Source: CADEEX01 sp040081555 (GTDB lineage: Bacteria; Acidobacteriota; Vicinamibacteria; Vicinamibacterales; CAVVIG01). Taken from it: 12,706 nt of DNA. Under the pieces are notes generated by a model, which saw nothing but the letters and a program-made list of their open reading frames with translations, made no database searches and was not told where the DNA came from. Positions 6,889-12,706 of this stretch are shown piece after piece. The DNA is taken from assembly GCA_040081555.1 (NCBI GenBank), contig JBEBGG010000097.1, positions 1-12,706 on the forward strand. The letters are read 5' to 3'. Numbering within the stretch: position 1 is the first letter of the stretch; each line of letters opens with the position of its first letter. Both the position numbers and the translations under genes were made by a program.

Positions 6889-7137
6889 GTGAGCACAGTA
6901 CGCGAGGTCGTCGAGGTGCTGGCCCGGGCTCTCACTGATCGCCACGAAGAGATTCGCGTCGTGGAGACTGAAGTCAAAGGGACCATCGTCATCGAGCTGT
7001 ATGTGGCGCCCGGCGAAGTGGGTCGCGTGGTCGGCAAGCAGGGAAAGACCGCTGCGGCGCTACGCACGTTGGCGGCGACGGCGGGCGAGAAGTTAGGGAA
7101 GACGGTGACGCTCGAGATTCGCGACGGACGGCGGTGA
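6889..7137 (+). CDS. khpA: KH-domain RNA-binding protein KhpA (YlqC family)
   Basis: Small single-KH RNA-binding protein. In Gram-positive model species KhpA pairs with KhpB/Jag and influences cell-wall synthesis and RNA metabolism; its role in this lineage is unknown. The 82 residues fit the family. The GxxG loop lies in GRVVGKQGKTAAALRTL, preceded by the strand VKGTIVIELYVAPGEVG. The GTG at 6889 is backed by AAGGG at 6876-6880, eight bases upstream and overlapping the rpsP stop. The position between rpsP and rimM is the standard context for this gene. The stop overlaps the rimM GTG by four bases (GTGA). Confidence 0.93.
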   Translation: MSTVREVVEVLARALTDRHEEIRVVETEVKGTIVIELYVAPGEVGRVVGKQGKTAAALRTLAATAGEKLGKTVTLEIRDGRR

Positions 7138-7667
7138 CCTGGGACGACATGGCAGTGGTCGGTCAGATTGGCCGGACACACGGTATCCGCGGGCAGGTCT
7201 ACGTGAATCCGGACACGGATTTCCTGGAAGACCGATTTCACGTCGGTGCCGAATTGTGGCTGGGGCGAGGGGCCGAAGACTGCAGAACGGTGACGCTTGC
7301 TGCAGTCCGCTTTCATCAGGGACGGCCGGTTATTGCGATTGACGGTGTCGTCGACATGAACGCCGCAGTTCGATTGGCCGGCGCTCAGTTGCGGGTGCCG
7401 AAGGAAGCCCTCGCGATCTTGCCGGAGGGCACCTACTATCGCCACGACCTGGTCGGTTGCCAGGTGGAGACGGTGGAGGGAGCGACGGTCGGCGAGGTGA
7501 GCGCAGTTGAAGGGGCCGGGAGCGAGAGCCGCCTGATGATTCAGGTGCCGGGTGGGGAAATACTGATCCCGCTGGTTCCGTCGATTTGCACGACGATCGA
7601 CCCAGCCAGTCGGCGTATCGTCATTACGCCGCCAGACGGGTTGCTCGAGTTGAACGTGAAGTCGTGA
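7134..7667 (+). CDS. rimM: Ribosome maturation factor RimM
   Basis: Assembly factor for the 30S head that binds S19 and works beside S16 and TrmD. The 177 residues have a RimM N-terminal barrel (AVVGQIGRTHGIRGQVYV, with the hallmark GIRGQ) and a C-terminal PRC barrel (from about residue 100: TYYRHDLVGCQVET, ending IPLVPSICTTIDPASRRIVI). Two starts are possible: the GTG at 7134 overlapping khpA by four bases, and an ATG at 7149 giving MAVVGQIG. I kept 7134 because of the coupled overlap and because a short WDD preface seems familiar from related acidobacterial RimM sequences (recollection). Four bases separate its stop from the trmD ATG. Confidence 0.94.
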   Translation: MTWDDMAVVGQIGRTHGIRGQVYVNPDTDFLEDRFHVGAELWLGRGAEDCRTVTLAAVRFHQGRPVIAIDGVVDMNAAVRLAGAQLRVPKEALAILPEGTYYRHDLVGCQVETVEGATVGEVSAVEGAGSESRLMIQVPGGEILIPLVPSICTTIDPASRRIVITPPDGLLELNVKS

Positions 7668-7671
7668 CGTA

Positions 7672-8436
7672 ATGCGCTTCGACATCGTCACGATCTTTCC
7701 GGCGATGGTGGAGCAGGCGGCTGGTACCGGCATCGTTGGACGCGCGATCGAACGTGGCACCCTGACGTTGAAGGTCCACGACCTGCGCGACTACACGACG
7801 GACCGTCATCGAGTGGTCGACGACGTATCGTATGGCGGTGGCCCGGGGATGGTGTTGAAACCCGAGCCGTTGTTTCTGGCGCTGGACGCGATCGAACGCG
7901 ACAGCGTGCTGAAGCCGACTGTGTTGTTGACGTCCCCGCAGGGGACGCTCCTGACGCAGGCGGTGGTCGAACGGCTGAGCCGACAGGAGCACTTGGTGTT
8001 GCTGTGCGGTCGCTACGAAGGGGTCGACGAGCGCGTGCGCTCGCGGGTCGACGAAGAAATTTCGGTGGGCGACTACGTCCTTAGTGGCGGGGAACTGGCG
8101 GCGTTGATCGTGGTCGACGCCGTCGCGAGGTTAGTGCCCGGTGTGGTGGGCGACGAGCAGTCGGTGGCTGAAGATTCCTTCAGCCGCGGCTTGCTGGACT
8201 ACCCGCACTACACCAGGCCGTCGGAAATACCGACGGCCGACGGCCTCCGATTGAAAGTGCCTGATGTGTTGTTGTCAGGTAACCACGCCGAGATTCGGCG
8301 TTGGCGGAAGCGAGAAGCCCTGGCGCGCACGTTCGCGCGCCGGCCAGATCTGCTGGACACGGCGGACCTGGACGAGGAAGAGCTGAAGTGGCTGCGCGAG
8401 ATGCAGGCGCAGCGTAATACCGAGGTCGGCGGCTAG
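7672..8436 (+). CDS. trmD: tRNA (guanine-N1)-methyltransferase TrmD
   Basis: Methylates G37 next to the anticodon of tRNAs reading CNN/CCG-type codons, preventing +1 frameshifts; uses S-adenosylmethionine and acts as a dimer. The 254 residues are typical. The start MRFDIVTIFPAMVEQ is diagnostic. The SPOUT trefoil-knot segments are visible as LCGRYEGVDERV and SVGDYVLSGGELAAL. The conserved PHYTRP follows, then the helical C-terminal domain that binds the tRNA. Third member of the rimM-trmD-rplS block, with a four-base gap upstream and 29 bases to rplS. Confidence 0.97.
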   Translation: MRFDIVTIFPAMVEQAAGTGIVGRAIERGTLTLKVHDLRDYTTDRHRVVDDVSYGGGPGMVLKPEPLFLALDAIERDSVLKPTVLLTSPQGTLLTQAVVERLSRQEHLVLLCGRYEGVDERVRSRVDEEISVGDYVLSGGELAALIVVDAVARLVPGVVGDEQSVAEDSFSRGLLDYPHYTRPSEIPTADGLRLKVPDVLLSGNHAEIRRWRKREALARTFARRPDLLDTADLDEEELKWLREMQAQRNTEVGG

Positions 8437-8465
8437 CACGCCGATTCTTTGGAAGGAGCAGGACG

Positions 8466-8822
8466 ATGGATACCATGGAAGTCGTGGAAAAGTCACAACT
8501 GGCGGAGCGGCCGGCGATGAAGTCGGGAGACACCGTCAAGGTGCACGTGAGGGTTCGCGAAGGCGACAAGGAACGCATTCAGATCTTCGAAGGCGTGGTC
8601 ATTGGCCAGCACCGCGGCGGAACGCGTGCGTCGTTCACCGTGCGCAAGGTGTCGTTTGGCCAGGGCGTCGAACGTATCTTTCCGCTGCACTCGCCCACGC
8701 TCCAGAAGGTCGAAGTGACGCGCTCGGCCAAGGTGCGCCGCGCGAAGCTGTACTACCTCCGCGATCTGAAGGGCAAGGCCGCTCGCATGAAGGACGTCGC
8801 CAAGACGGTCGTCAAGTCGTAA
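8466..8822 (+). CDS. rplS: 50S ribosomal protein L19
   Basis: Large-subunit protein located at the 30S-50S interface. The 118 residues are standard. Core motifs are SGDTVKVHVRVREGDKERIQ, FEGVVIGQHRGG, SFTVRKVSFGQGVERIFPLHSP and VRRAKLYYLRDLKGKAAR. GGAAGGAG (8451-8458), seven bases before the ATG, is the strongest ribosome binding site in the window, as expected for a highly expressed ribosomal protein. The first ten or so residues before the conserved core are variable in the family. The gene is followed by a strong hairpin that may end or attenuate the ribosomal transcript. Confidence 0.97.
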   Translation: MDTMEVVEKSQLAERPAMKSGDTVKVHVRVREGDKERIQIFEGVVIGQHRGGTRASFTVRKVSFGQGVERIFPLHSPTLQKVEVTRSAKVRRAKLYYLRDLKGKAARMKDVAKTVVKS

Positions 8823-8840
8823 GACGGCGAGAGTCAACAG

Positions 8841-8865
8841 GAAGGAGGCAGCGGTTGCCTCCTTC
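8841..8865 (+). terminator. Strong hairpin between rplS and rnhB (terminator or attenuator candidate)
   Basis: GAAGGAGGCA (8841-8850) and TGCCTCCTTC (8856-8865) form a perfect 10-bp stem with loop GCGGT. The downstream tail is pyrimidine-rich (CTTCCTCCCTTC) rather than a pure T-run, so it is a partial match to an intrinsic terminator. The left arm contains AAGGAGG, which would be a perfect Shine-Dalgarno for a TTG at 8855; folding would hide it. A competing pairing of AGGAAGG (8839-8845) with CCTTCCT (8868-8874) is also possible but weaker. Confidence 0.5.
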
Positions 8866-8893
8866 AGCCTTCCTCCCTTCACGCATCACAGCG

Positions 8894-9517
8894 ATGTCCC
8901 GTGTCCCGGCCATGCGGACGTTGGAGAACGCCCTCAGGCGCGTTGGCTTCCGCCACGTGGCCGGTGTGGACGAGGTCGGCCGCGGCTGCCTCGCGGGGCC
9001 TGTCACGTCGGCCGCCGTCGTCCTGCACCCCGATCGGCACATTCCCGGGCTCGCCGACTCGAAGTCCGTTCCTGAAGAAGAGCGCGAGGAGCTGTTCGAC
9101 CGCATCACGACACGGGCCGTGGCCTGGGCTGTGGCCTCGGCGGACCCTCGGGAGATCGATCGGCTCAATATTCACCACGCATCGCTGCTGTCGATGCGGC
9201 GCGCCGTCATGGCGCTGACCCCGCTGCCCGACGTGGTCCTGGTGGACGCCTTCCGTATTCCCGATTTGCCGATGGAACAGCGGGGCGTCATCAAGGGTGA
9301 CCGTCGCTGCGCGGCCATTGCCGCCGCGTCGATCGTCGCTAAGGTGTTGCGCGATCGCGAAATGCGTGCACTGCACGCCCGCGACCCACGCTACGGATTC
9401 GACCGCCACAAGGGTTACGCGACCACCGCGCACGTCACCGCCGTGGCGACGTTCGGCTACTCCGACCAGCACCGTCGGTCGTTTCGGCCGCATGCGCTGT
9501 TTGATACGATCCGTTGA
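8894..9517 (+). CDS. rnhB: Ribonuclease HII
   Basis: Cleaves RNA in RNA-DNA hybrids and removes single ribonucleotides misincorporated in DNA. From ATG 8894 it has 207 residues, normal for the family. Catalytic carboxylates are visible in AGVDEVGRGCLAGP (Asp and Glu), VVLVDA (Asp) and AKVLRDREM (Asp); KGDRRCAAIAAASIVAK and HKGYATTAH are also typical. An in-frame TTG at 8855 with a perfect AAGGAGG six bases upstream would add 13 residues. I rejected it as the main start because that site lies in a 10-bp hairpin and the extra codons have low third-position GC. ATG 8912 is another option. rnhB following rplS is a common arrangement. Confidence 0.92.
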   Translation: MSRVPAMRTLENALRRVGFRHVAGVDEVGRGCLAGPVTSAAVVLHPDRHIPGLADSKSVPEEEREELFDRITTRAVAWAVASADPREIDRLNIHHASLLSMRRAVMALTPLPDVVLVDAFRIPDLPMEQRGVIKGDRRCAAIAAASIVAKVLRDREMRALHARDPRYGFDRHKGYATTAHVTAVATFGYSDQHRRSFRPHALFDTIR

Positions 9518-9521
9518 GTTC

Positions 9522-10649
9522 GTGACCATCGATCGCGCTGCGGCGCTCAGAAACGCCGAGAAGTTGCTCCGTCAGGGCAGACTCGACCAGGCGATCGAGG
9601 AGTACAGTCGCGTCGTCGATGACGACCCGACCGACTGGAATACCCGGAATACCCTTGGCGACCTCCTCGTGCGCGCTGGACAGCTCGAACGGGCCGTCGC
9701 TGAGTTCACACGAATCGCCGACGCGTTCAGGGACGACGGCTTCTACCCAAAGGCGGCCGCCCTCTATAGGAAGATTCTCAAGATCAGCGCGGACGATGAG
9801 CATGCGACACTGCAAGGCGCTGAGGTCGCCGCTGCGCAAGGGCTGTTGGCTGATGCGCGTCGCGCGTTGAAGCTCATCGTCGAGCGGCGCCTCGCCAGCG
9901 GCGACTACTCTGGTGCAAGCACGCTCGCAGCCCGCCTTGCAGCCCTCGACCAGGCCGCTCCCGCCTCTCGTGTGCGCAATGCGCAGGAGCCTCCCGTCGT
10001 TGATGCGGATCGGGCGGTCGACCGGGTCGAGGATACGCAGGCGGTGAAACCTGAGCCAGTCGTTTCGCGACCCACCGTGCCCGTCGTTGCACCAGCGCCA
10101 GAACTACCGACCGTGGCACACACGAGCCACCGTTTGCCCAACACCGAGGTCGACCTCAGCGTCGTCCTTGACCAGATTCACGAGCCGCAACGTGCCGAGC
10201 CCGCCGCCGCGCCCGACCTGGATGACGTGTTCGCCCAGATGCGCGATGAGGCTCGACGTCGACTGGCGATCCAAGCCGCCGAGCAGGATTACCGGCGCGG
10301 CTTAGACCTGTTTCGCGCAGGGCAGGTGGAGGAGAGCATTGCCGCACTTGAATCGGCGTCTCTGATGCCGCGTTTCCGCTTCGAGGCGGCGTCGCTGCTC
10401 GGGAAGATTTTCGTGAATCGTGGCGACTTGGCGAAGGCGATCTCGTGGCTGGATCGGGCGGTGGAGGCGCCGGCCTCGTCTCCAGGCGCCATGCATACAG
10501 TTCTCTACGAACTTGCCGATGCGCTCGAATCGACTGGTGACGCGGTGCGGGCACTGGCCGTGTCGCTTGAACTCCAGGCCTTGGCCGGTGGCTTTCGCGA
10601 TGTCAACGACAGAGTCAGGCGCCTGTCGACTGCGCAGGTCCGAGGGTAA
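9522..10649 (+). CDS. Tetratricopeptide-repeat protein of unknown role
   Basis: The 375-residue product is predicted cytoplasmic, with no signal peptide or membrane segment. Residues about 8-135 form TPR-like helix pairs (LLRQGRLDQAIEEYSRVVDD, then LVRAGQLERAVAEFTRIAD and YPKAAALYRKILKI). Residues about 145-225 are a Pro/Val/Ala-rich linker. The C-terminal part (about 230-370) has further TPR-like pairs, including YRRGLDLFRAGQVEESIAAL and FVNRGDLAKAISWLDRAVEA. I chose GTG 9522, four bases after the rnhB stop; the open frame continues upstream only through rnhB. I recall similar TPR proteins beside rnhB in acidobacterial genomes, but the function is not known to me. TPRs usually mediate protein-protein contacts. 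It is followed closely by a small membrane protein and a ThiE/TenI protein, probably on one transcript. Confidence 0.85.
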   Translation: MTIDRAAALRNAEKLLRQGRLDQAIEEYSRVVDDDPTDWNTRNTLGDLLVRAGQLERAVAEFTRIADAFRDDGFYPKAAALYRKILKISADDEHATLQGAEVAAAQGLLADARRALKLIVERRLASGDYSGASTLAARLAALDQAAPASRVRNAQEPPVVDADRAVDRVEDTQAVKPEPVVSRPTVPVVAPAPELPTVAHTSHRLPNTEVDLSVVLDQIHEPQRAEPAAAPDLDDVFAQMRDEARRRLAIQAAEQDYRRGLDLFRAGQVEESIAALESASLMPRFRFEAASLLGKIFVNRGDLAKAISWLDRAVEAPASSPGAMHTVLYELADALESTGDAVRALAVSLELQALAGGFRDVNDRVRRLSTAQVRG

Positions 10650-10671
10650 CCTTCTGCTGCGTCGTCTCCTG

Positions 10672-10881
10672 ATGGTTACGTTCTTTCTGGAAGTCGGCGT
10701 GCTGCTGGTCTTTGTGCCGTGGTCCGCCTACTGGGAGAGTAACTATTTCGTATCGACCCTGCCATGGGTGCGTCCCGTCATCGGCAACCACTTTGTGCGT
10801 GGCGCAGTCAGTGGTCTGGGGCTCCTGAATCTGCTGGCCGGATTTTCCGAGCTCGCCACGGTGTTCGAACCGCGCGAATGA
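10672..10881 (+). CDS. Small two-helix membrane protein of unknown function
   Basis: A 69-residue hydrophobic product. The first membrane segment is at about residues 2-19 (VTFFLEVGVLLVFVPW) and a second, weaker one is at about 42-62 (FVRGAVSGLGLLNLLAGFSE). The aromatic-rich loop between them (SAYWESNYFVSTLPWVRP) suggests membrane-interface contact. Support for a real gene: the stop overlaps the start of the next gene as ATGA, the gap to the TPR gene is 22 bases, and the hydrophobic pattern is coherent. No Shine-Dalgarno precedes ATG 10672. In-frame CTG codons upstream (10654, 10657, 10669) near a GAGGG could give a slightly longer start. I do not recognise a named family. Confidence 0.7.
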   Translation: MVTFFLEVGVLLVFVPWSAYWESNYFVSTLPWVRPVIGNHFVRGAVSGLGLLNLLAGFSELATVFEPRE

Positions 10882-11543
10882 TTGTTCACCTGATCACCGA
10901 TCGGCATCGTCTCGCGCCAAACAGCAAGGGGGGAGACGCTCTGACGTGCCTGACGCGTCAGGCGCAGCTCGCGGTTGATGCCGGTGTCGACGTCATACAG
11001 ATTCGGGAGCGGGATCTGGACGCGCGCGCATTGTTCCTGCTGACTCAGGCGACGGTCCGCATCGCGAGAGGAACGGCCACTCGCGTGCTGGTGAACGATC
11101 GGCTGGATGTCGCGCTTGCCGCCGCGGCCGACGGTGTGCATCTACCGGCGCATTCGCTGCCAGTGGCGGCCGTGCGGGTTCTCGCGCCCAGAGGTTTCAT
11201 CATCGGACGATCGGTGCATACGCGTGAGGAACTTCGTGCGGCGGTTGGGGCCGACTACGTGATTGCCGGCGCAGTCTGGCCGACGGCCTCCAAGCCTGAT
11301 GGGCATGCGTGGCTGGGGACAGCTGGCCTGGCGTCGCTCGTGCGCGCCACGAGGATACCGGTGCTGGCGGTCGGAGGAGTGTCTCCTGATCGCTTCGGCG
11401 AGACCGTGCGTGCAGGGGCTGTTGGCATCGCGGCCATCGGGTTGTTCGTAGGTGAGCCTGCCTCGGATGGATGTGGCGCAATTCCCATTCGATCGATCGT
11501 CGGTCACGCGCGCCGGTGTGGCACCACCAGCCCCGGCATTTAG
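10878..11543 (+). CDS. Thiamine phosphate synthase / TenI family protein
   Basis: TIM-barrel protein of the ThiE/TenI superfamily, 221 residues. ThiE joins the pyrimidine and thiazole halves of thiamine; TenI-type members isomerise the thiazole (aromatase) or have unclear roles. Seen here: IQIRER (41-46; the family usually has REK), LVNDRLDVALAA with N73-D74, DGVHLPAHSLPV (85-96), GRSVHT, VIAGAVWPTASKPDG and PVLAVGGVSPDR. In ThiE the 'VHLGQ(E/D)D' segment carries an acidic magnesium ligand; here H92-S93 replace it. That and the SVHT/GGVSPDR flavour lean toward TenI. Automatic annotation would probably say ThiE. It starts at an ATGA overlap with the small membrane protein. No other thiamine gene is nearby. 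The last ~20 residues are unlike the family core. Confidence 0.85.
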   Translation: MIVHLITDRHRLAPNSKGGDALTCLTRQAQLAVDAGVDVIQIRERDLDARALFLLTQATVRIARGTATRVLVNDRLDVALAAAADGVHLPAHSLPVAAVRVLAPRGFIIGRSVHTREELRAAVGADYVIAGAVWPTASKPDGHAWLGTAGLASLVRATRIPVLAVGGVSPDRFGETVRAGAVGIAAIGLFVGEPASDGCGAIPIRSIVGHARRCGTTSPGI

Positions 11544-11556
11544 AGCCAGCACGTGC

Positions 11557-11578
11557 CGGCCCGCCGGGTTTTCCCGCC
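11557..11578 (+). terminator. Weak terminator-like hairpin after the ThiE/TenI gene
   Basis: CCGG-CCCG-CCGG directly followed by GTTTTCCC. The stem has only four base pairs and the T-run is four long, so this is a marginal candidate in the 103-base spacer before the RodZ-like gene. A palindrome GCACGTGC (11549-11556) sits just upstream. Confidence 0.25.
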
Positions 11579-11623
11579 TGTCCGAGGCGACGCTGAAGTG
11601 TCGGGCTACGGCAGTGTGGGAAA

Positions 11624-11632
11624 TGCTCTAAC
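11624..11632 (+). promoter_or_regulatory. Possible extended -10 promoter for the RodZ-like gene
   Basis: TGC followed by TCTAAC resembles an extended -10 element (TGn plus a hexamer matching four of six bases). No good -35 is visible 16-18 bases upstream. Transcription would start only a few bases before the ATG at 11647, giving a nearly leaderless message, consistent with the absence of a Shine-Dalgarno. Tentative. Confidence 0.25.
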
Positions 11633-11646
11633 ATACCGGCTCGTCC

Positions 11647-12381
11647 ATGTCGCGCGATCGAGAACAGTCCGGAGACTTCGGCGGCCACCTTCGGCAGGCC
11701 CGTGAGCGAAAGGGCATCAGCCTGCGCGCCATCGCCGACGTGACTCGCATTTCTGTCTCGGCGCTCGAAGCACTCGAGCGTAATGACCTCACGAAGCTCC
11801 CCGGTGGCATCTTCACACGCGCATTCGTCCGGTCCTACGCCCATGAGGTCGGGCTTGACCCGGAGGCGGCTGTCAACGATTTCGTGCGTCAATTCCACGA
11901 GGACTCAGTGACCGTCGGCCACCCGGCTGTCGCTCGGCACGACGACACCGTGGCTGTCGAGCGCATGCGACGTGCCGTGTCGCTGGGGCTGACACTCGTA
12001 GTCGTGGCGCTGTTGGTCGGGGTTCTCGCCTACGGCGTGGTTGCGTGGCGCGGTAGACGAGACGCCCGGGTTCAGTCGACGCCGGCGGTGGCTGCCACTG
12101 CGGCGTCTCGGCCCACGCGCCTGCTCGTTAAGATGGTGGCCCGGACCCCATGTCTGCTGTCGTACTCGATTGACGGACAGCCGAACGTTACCGTGTCGCT
12201 GCCGACTGGTTCCCGCCGGACCCTCGAGGCACTCAACATGCTCGTTGTGACGGTCGATGATGCTGCCGCGGTCGAGGTGCAGATCAATGGCCGGGAAGCG
12301 AAGGCGTTTGGTCCCAGGGGAACGTCCGCGACTGTGCAGATCTCGCGCGACAACGTCGGCGCACTGCTGGTCGCGCCGTGA
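11647..12381 (+). CDS. RodZ-like protein: helix-turn-helix, membrane anchor, DUF4115-type C-terminus
   Basis: A 244-residue bitopic membrane protein. Residues about 11-85 form the RodZ-type helix-turn-helix domain (FGGHLRQARERKGISLRAIA, then SVSALEALERNDLTKLPGG and FTRAFVRSYAHEVGLDP). In RodZ this region contacts MreB in the cytoplasm and supports rod shape. A linker is followed by one transmembrane helix at about 111-133. The periplasmic part (about 150-244) looks like the beta-rich DUF4115 domain found at RodZ C-termini, with LSYSIDGQ and VEVQINGREAKAFGPRG. Basic residues before and after the helix do not strongly fix topology. The ATG at 11647 has no Shine-Dalgarno. Its TGA overlaps the next start by four bases. 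Many bacteria have other proteins of this layout, so a true RodZ role is inferred. Confidence 0.82.
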   Translation: MSRDREQSGDFGGHLRQARERKGISLRAIADVTRISVSALEALERNDLTKLPGGIFTRAFVRSYAHEVGLDPEAAVNDFVRQFHEDSVTVGHPAVARHDDTVAVERMRRAVSLGLTLVVVALLVGVLAYGVVAWRGRRDARVQSTPAVAATAASRPTRLLVKMVARTPCLLSYSIDGQPNVTVSLPTGSRRTLEALNMLVVTVDDAAAVEVQINGREAKAFGPRGTSATVQISRDNVGALLVAP

Positions 12382-12706
12382 GCGCGCACCCGACGCCGCT
12401 GCTCGACTTCTTCAGGCGGGGTGAGGTTGCGCGCGATGTTCGCCTGTTGGCCGCGGCAGGCGCGATTGCGCCTCGAGCCCACGAGCAGCTGGCGATCCTG
12501 ATCTTGCTGCTCGACGACGCCGATCGGGAAATCCGGGACACCGCCAGTGCCACCCTTGATCTCATTCCGGTCGGGTCGCTGGCTTCGTTTCTTGGCCGCT
12601 CGGATGTGCCGATCGGTATCCGCGAGTTCTTTGCCGACCGGGGCGTGTTTCCCGCTGAGATTCCGGCTATCACGGCCGACGATGCCCTGATCGATACCGA
12701 GCCCGA
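12378..12706 (+). CDS. Alpha-helical (possibly HEAT-like) protein of unknown function, N-terminal part
   Basis: Open reading frame with no stop to the right edge: 109 codons plus two bases. It starts at a GTG overlapping the RodZ-like stop (GTGA), which implies coupling. The product begins MSAHPTPLLDFFRRGEVARD and continues with alternating helices: LLAAAGAIAPRAHEQLAILI, then LLDDADREIRDTASATLDLI and SLASFLGRSDVPIGIREFFA. The spacing of a D-R-E-I-R-D-T-A-type helix followed by a short helix resembles HEAT-like repeats. I recall similar proteins beside RodZ homologues in Acidobacteriota, but no function. Codon use matches the neighbours, so I regard it as a real gene. Confidence 0.75.
   Translation, partial: MSAHPTPLLDFFRRGEVARDVRLLAAAGAIAPRAHEQLAILILLLDDADREIRDTASATLDLIPVGSLASFLGRSDVPIGIREFFADRGVFPAEIPAITADDALIDTEP

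Noticed and set aside
9297..9521. Upstream extension of the TPR gene into rnhB
   Set aside because: The extension is an out-of-frame reading of rnhB with low-complexity Arg/Pro/Thr content; GTG 9522 gives a proper TPR start.
1..12706. Mobile element, CRISPR array, tRNA or defence island
   Set aside because: No inverted terminal repeats with a transposase, no regular repeat-spacer pattern, no tRNA-like cloverleaf and no defence-type protein were seen; the region is housekeeping throughout.

Overview
This window reads as ordinary, densely packed bacterial housekeeping DNA. Every gene is on the + strand, GC is high by eye, and most junctions are 1-4 nt overlaps (TGATG, ATGA, GTGA) or very short gaps. 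The gene set points to an Acidobacteriota-like bacterium, possibly the Vicinamibacteria. That placement is inference from remembered protein flavour (RimM starting near 'WDDMAVVG', the rnhB-TPR-small membrane protein run, and an 'FGLRASDFG'-type repeat read on the minus strand). No phylogeny was possible. I see no mobile element, CRISPR array, tRNA or rRNA, and no gap longer than about 100 bases without a gene.

Region 1 (1-5020): the 3' end of plsY, then gpsA, ftsY, ribD, ribE (riboflavin synthase) and ribBA. plsY and gpsA belong to glycerol-phosphate/phospholipid synthesis. FtsY is the signal recognition particle (SRP) receptor. ribD, ribE and ribBA supply riboflavin-pathway enzymes, but the usual partner ribH (lumazine synthase) is not in the window. 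Overlapping starts suggest one transcript from plsY to ribE. ribBA sits after a ~95-base spacer carrying a degenerate repeat.

Region 2 (5021-10881 and into 11543): a 128-base spacer with a plausible sigma70 promoter and two overlapping hairpins leads into ffh (SRP54). After it come rpsP, khpA, rimM, trmD and rplS, the classic ribosome-maturation cluster. A strong hairpin separates rplS from rnhB. Then come a TPR protein, a tiny two-helix membrane protein and a ThiE/TenI-family protein, the last three apparently translated from one message.

Region 3 (11544-12706): a 103-base spacer, then a RodZ-like helix-turn-helix/membrane protein overlapping by GTGA with an alpha-helical protein of unknown function that runs off the right edge.

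Functionally, the window puts both halves of the co-translational targeting machinery (FtsY and Ffh) on either side of the rib genes, next to ribosome assembly and tRNA modification. I found no convincing undescribed system. The points worth a second look are small: the ffh leader hairpins, the hairpin that would bury the only good Shine-Dalgarno of rnhB, the repeat at the ribBA 5' end, the altered metal-site residues in the ThiE/TenI protein, and three uncharacterised proteins.
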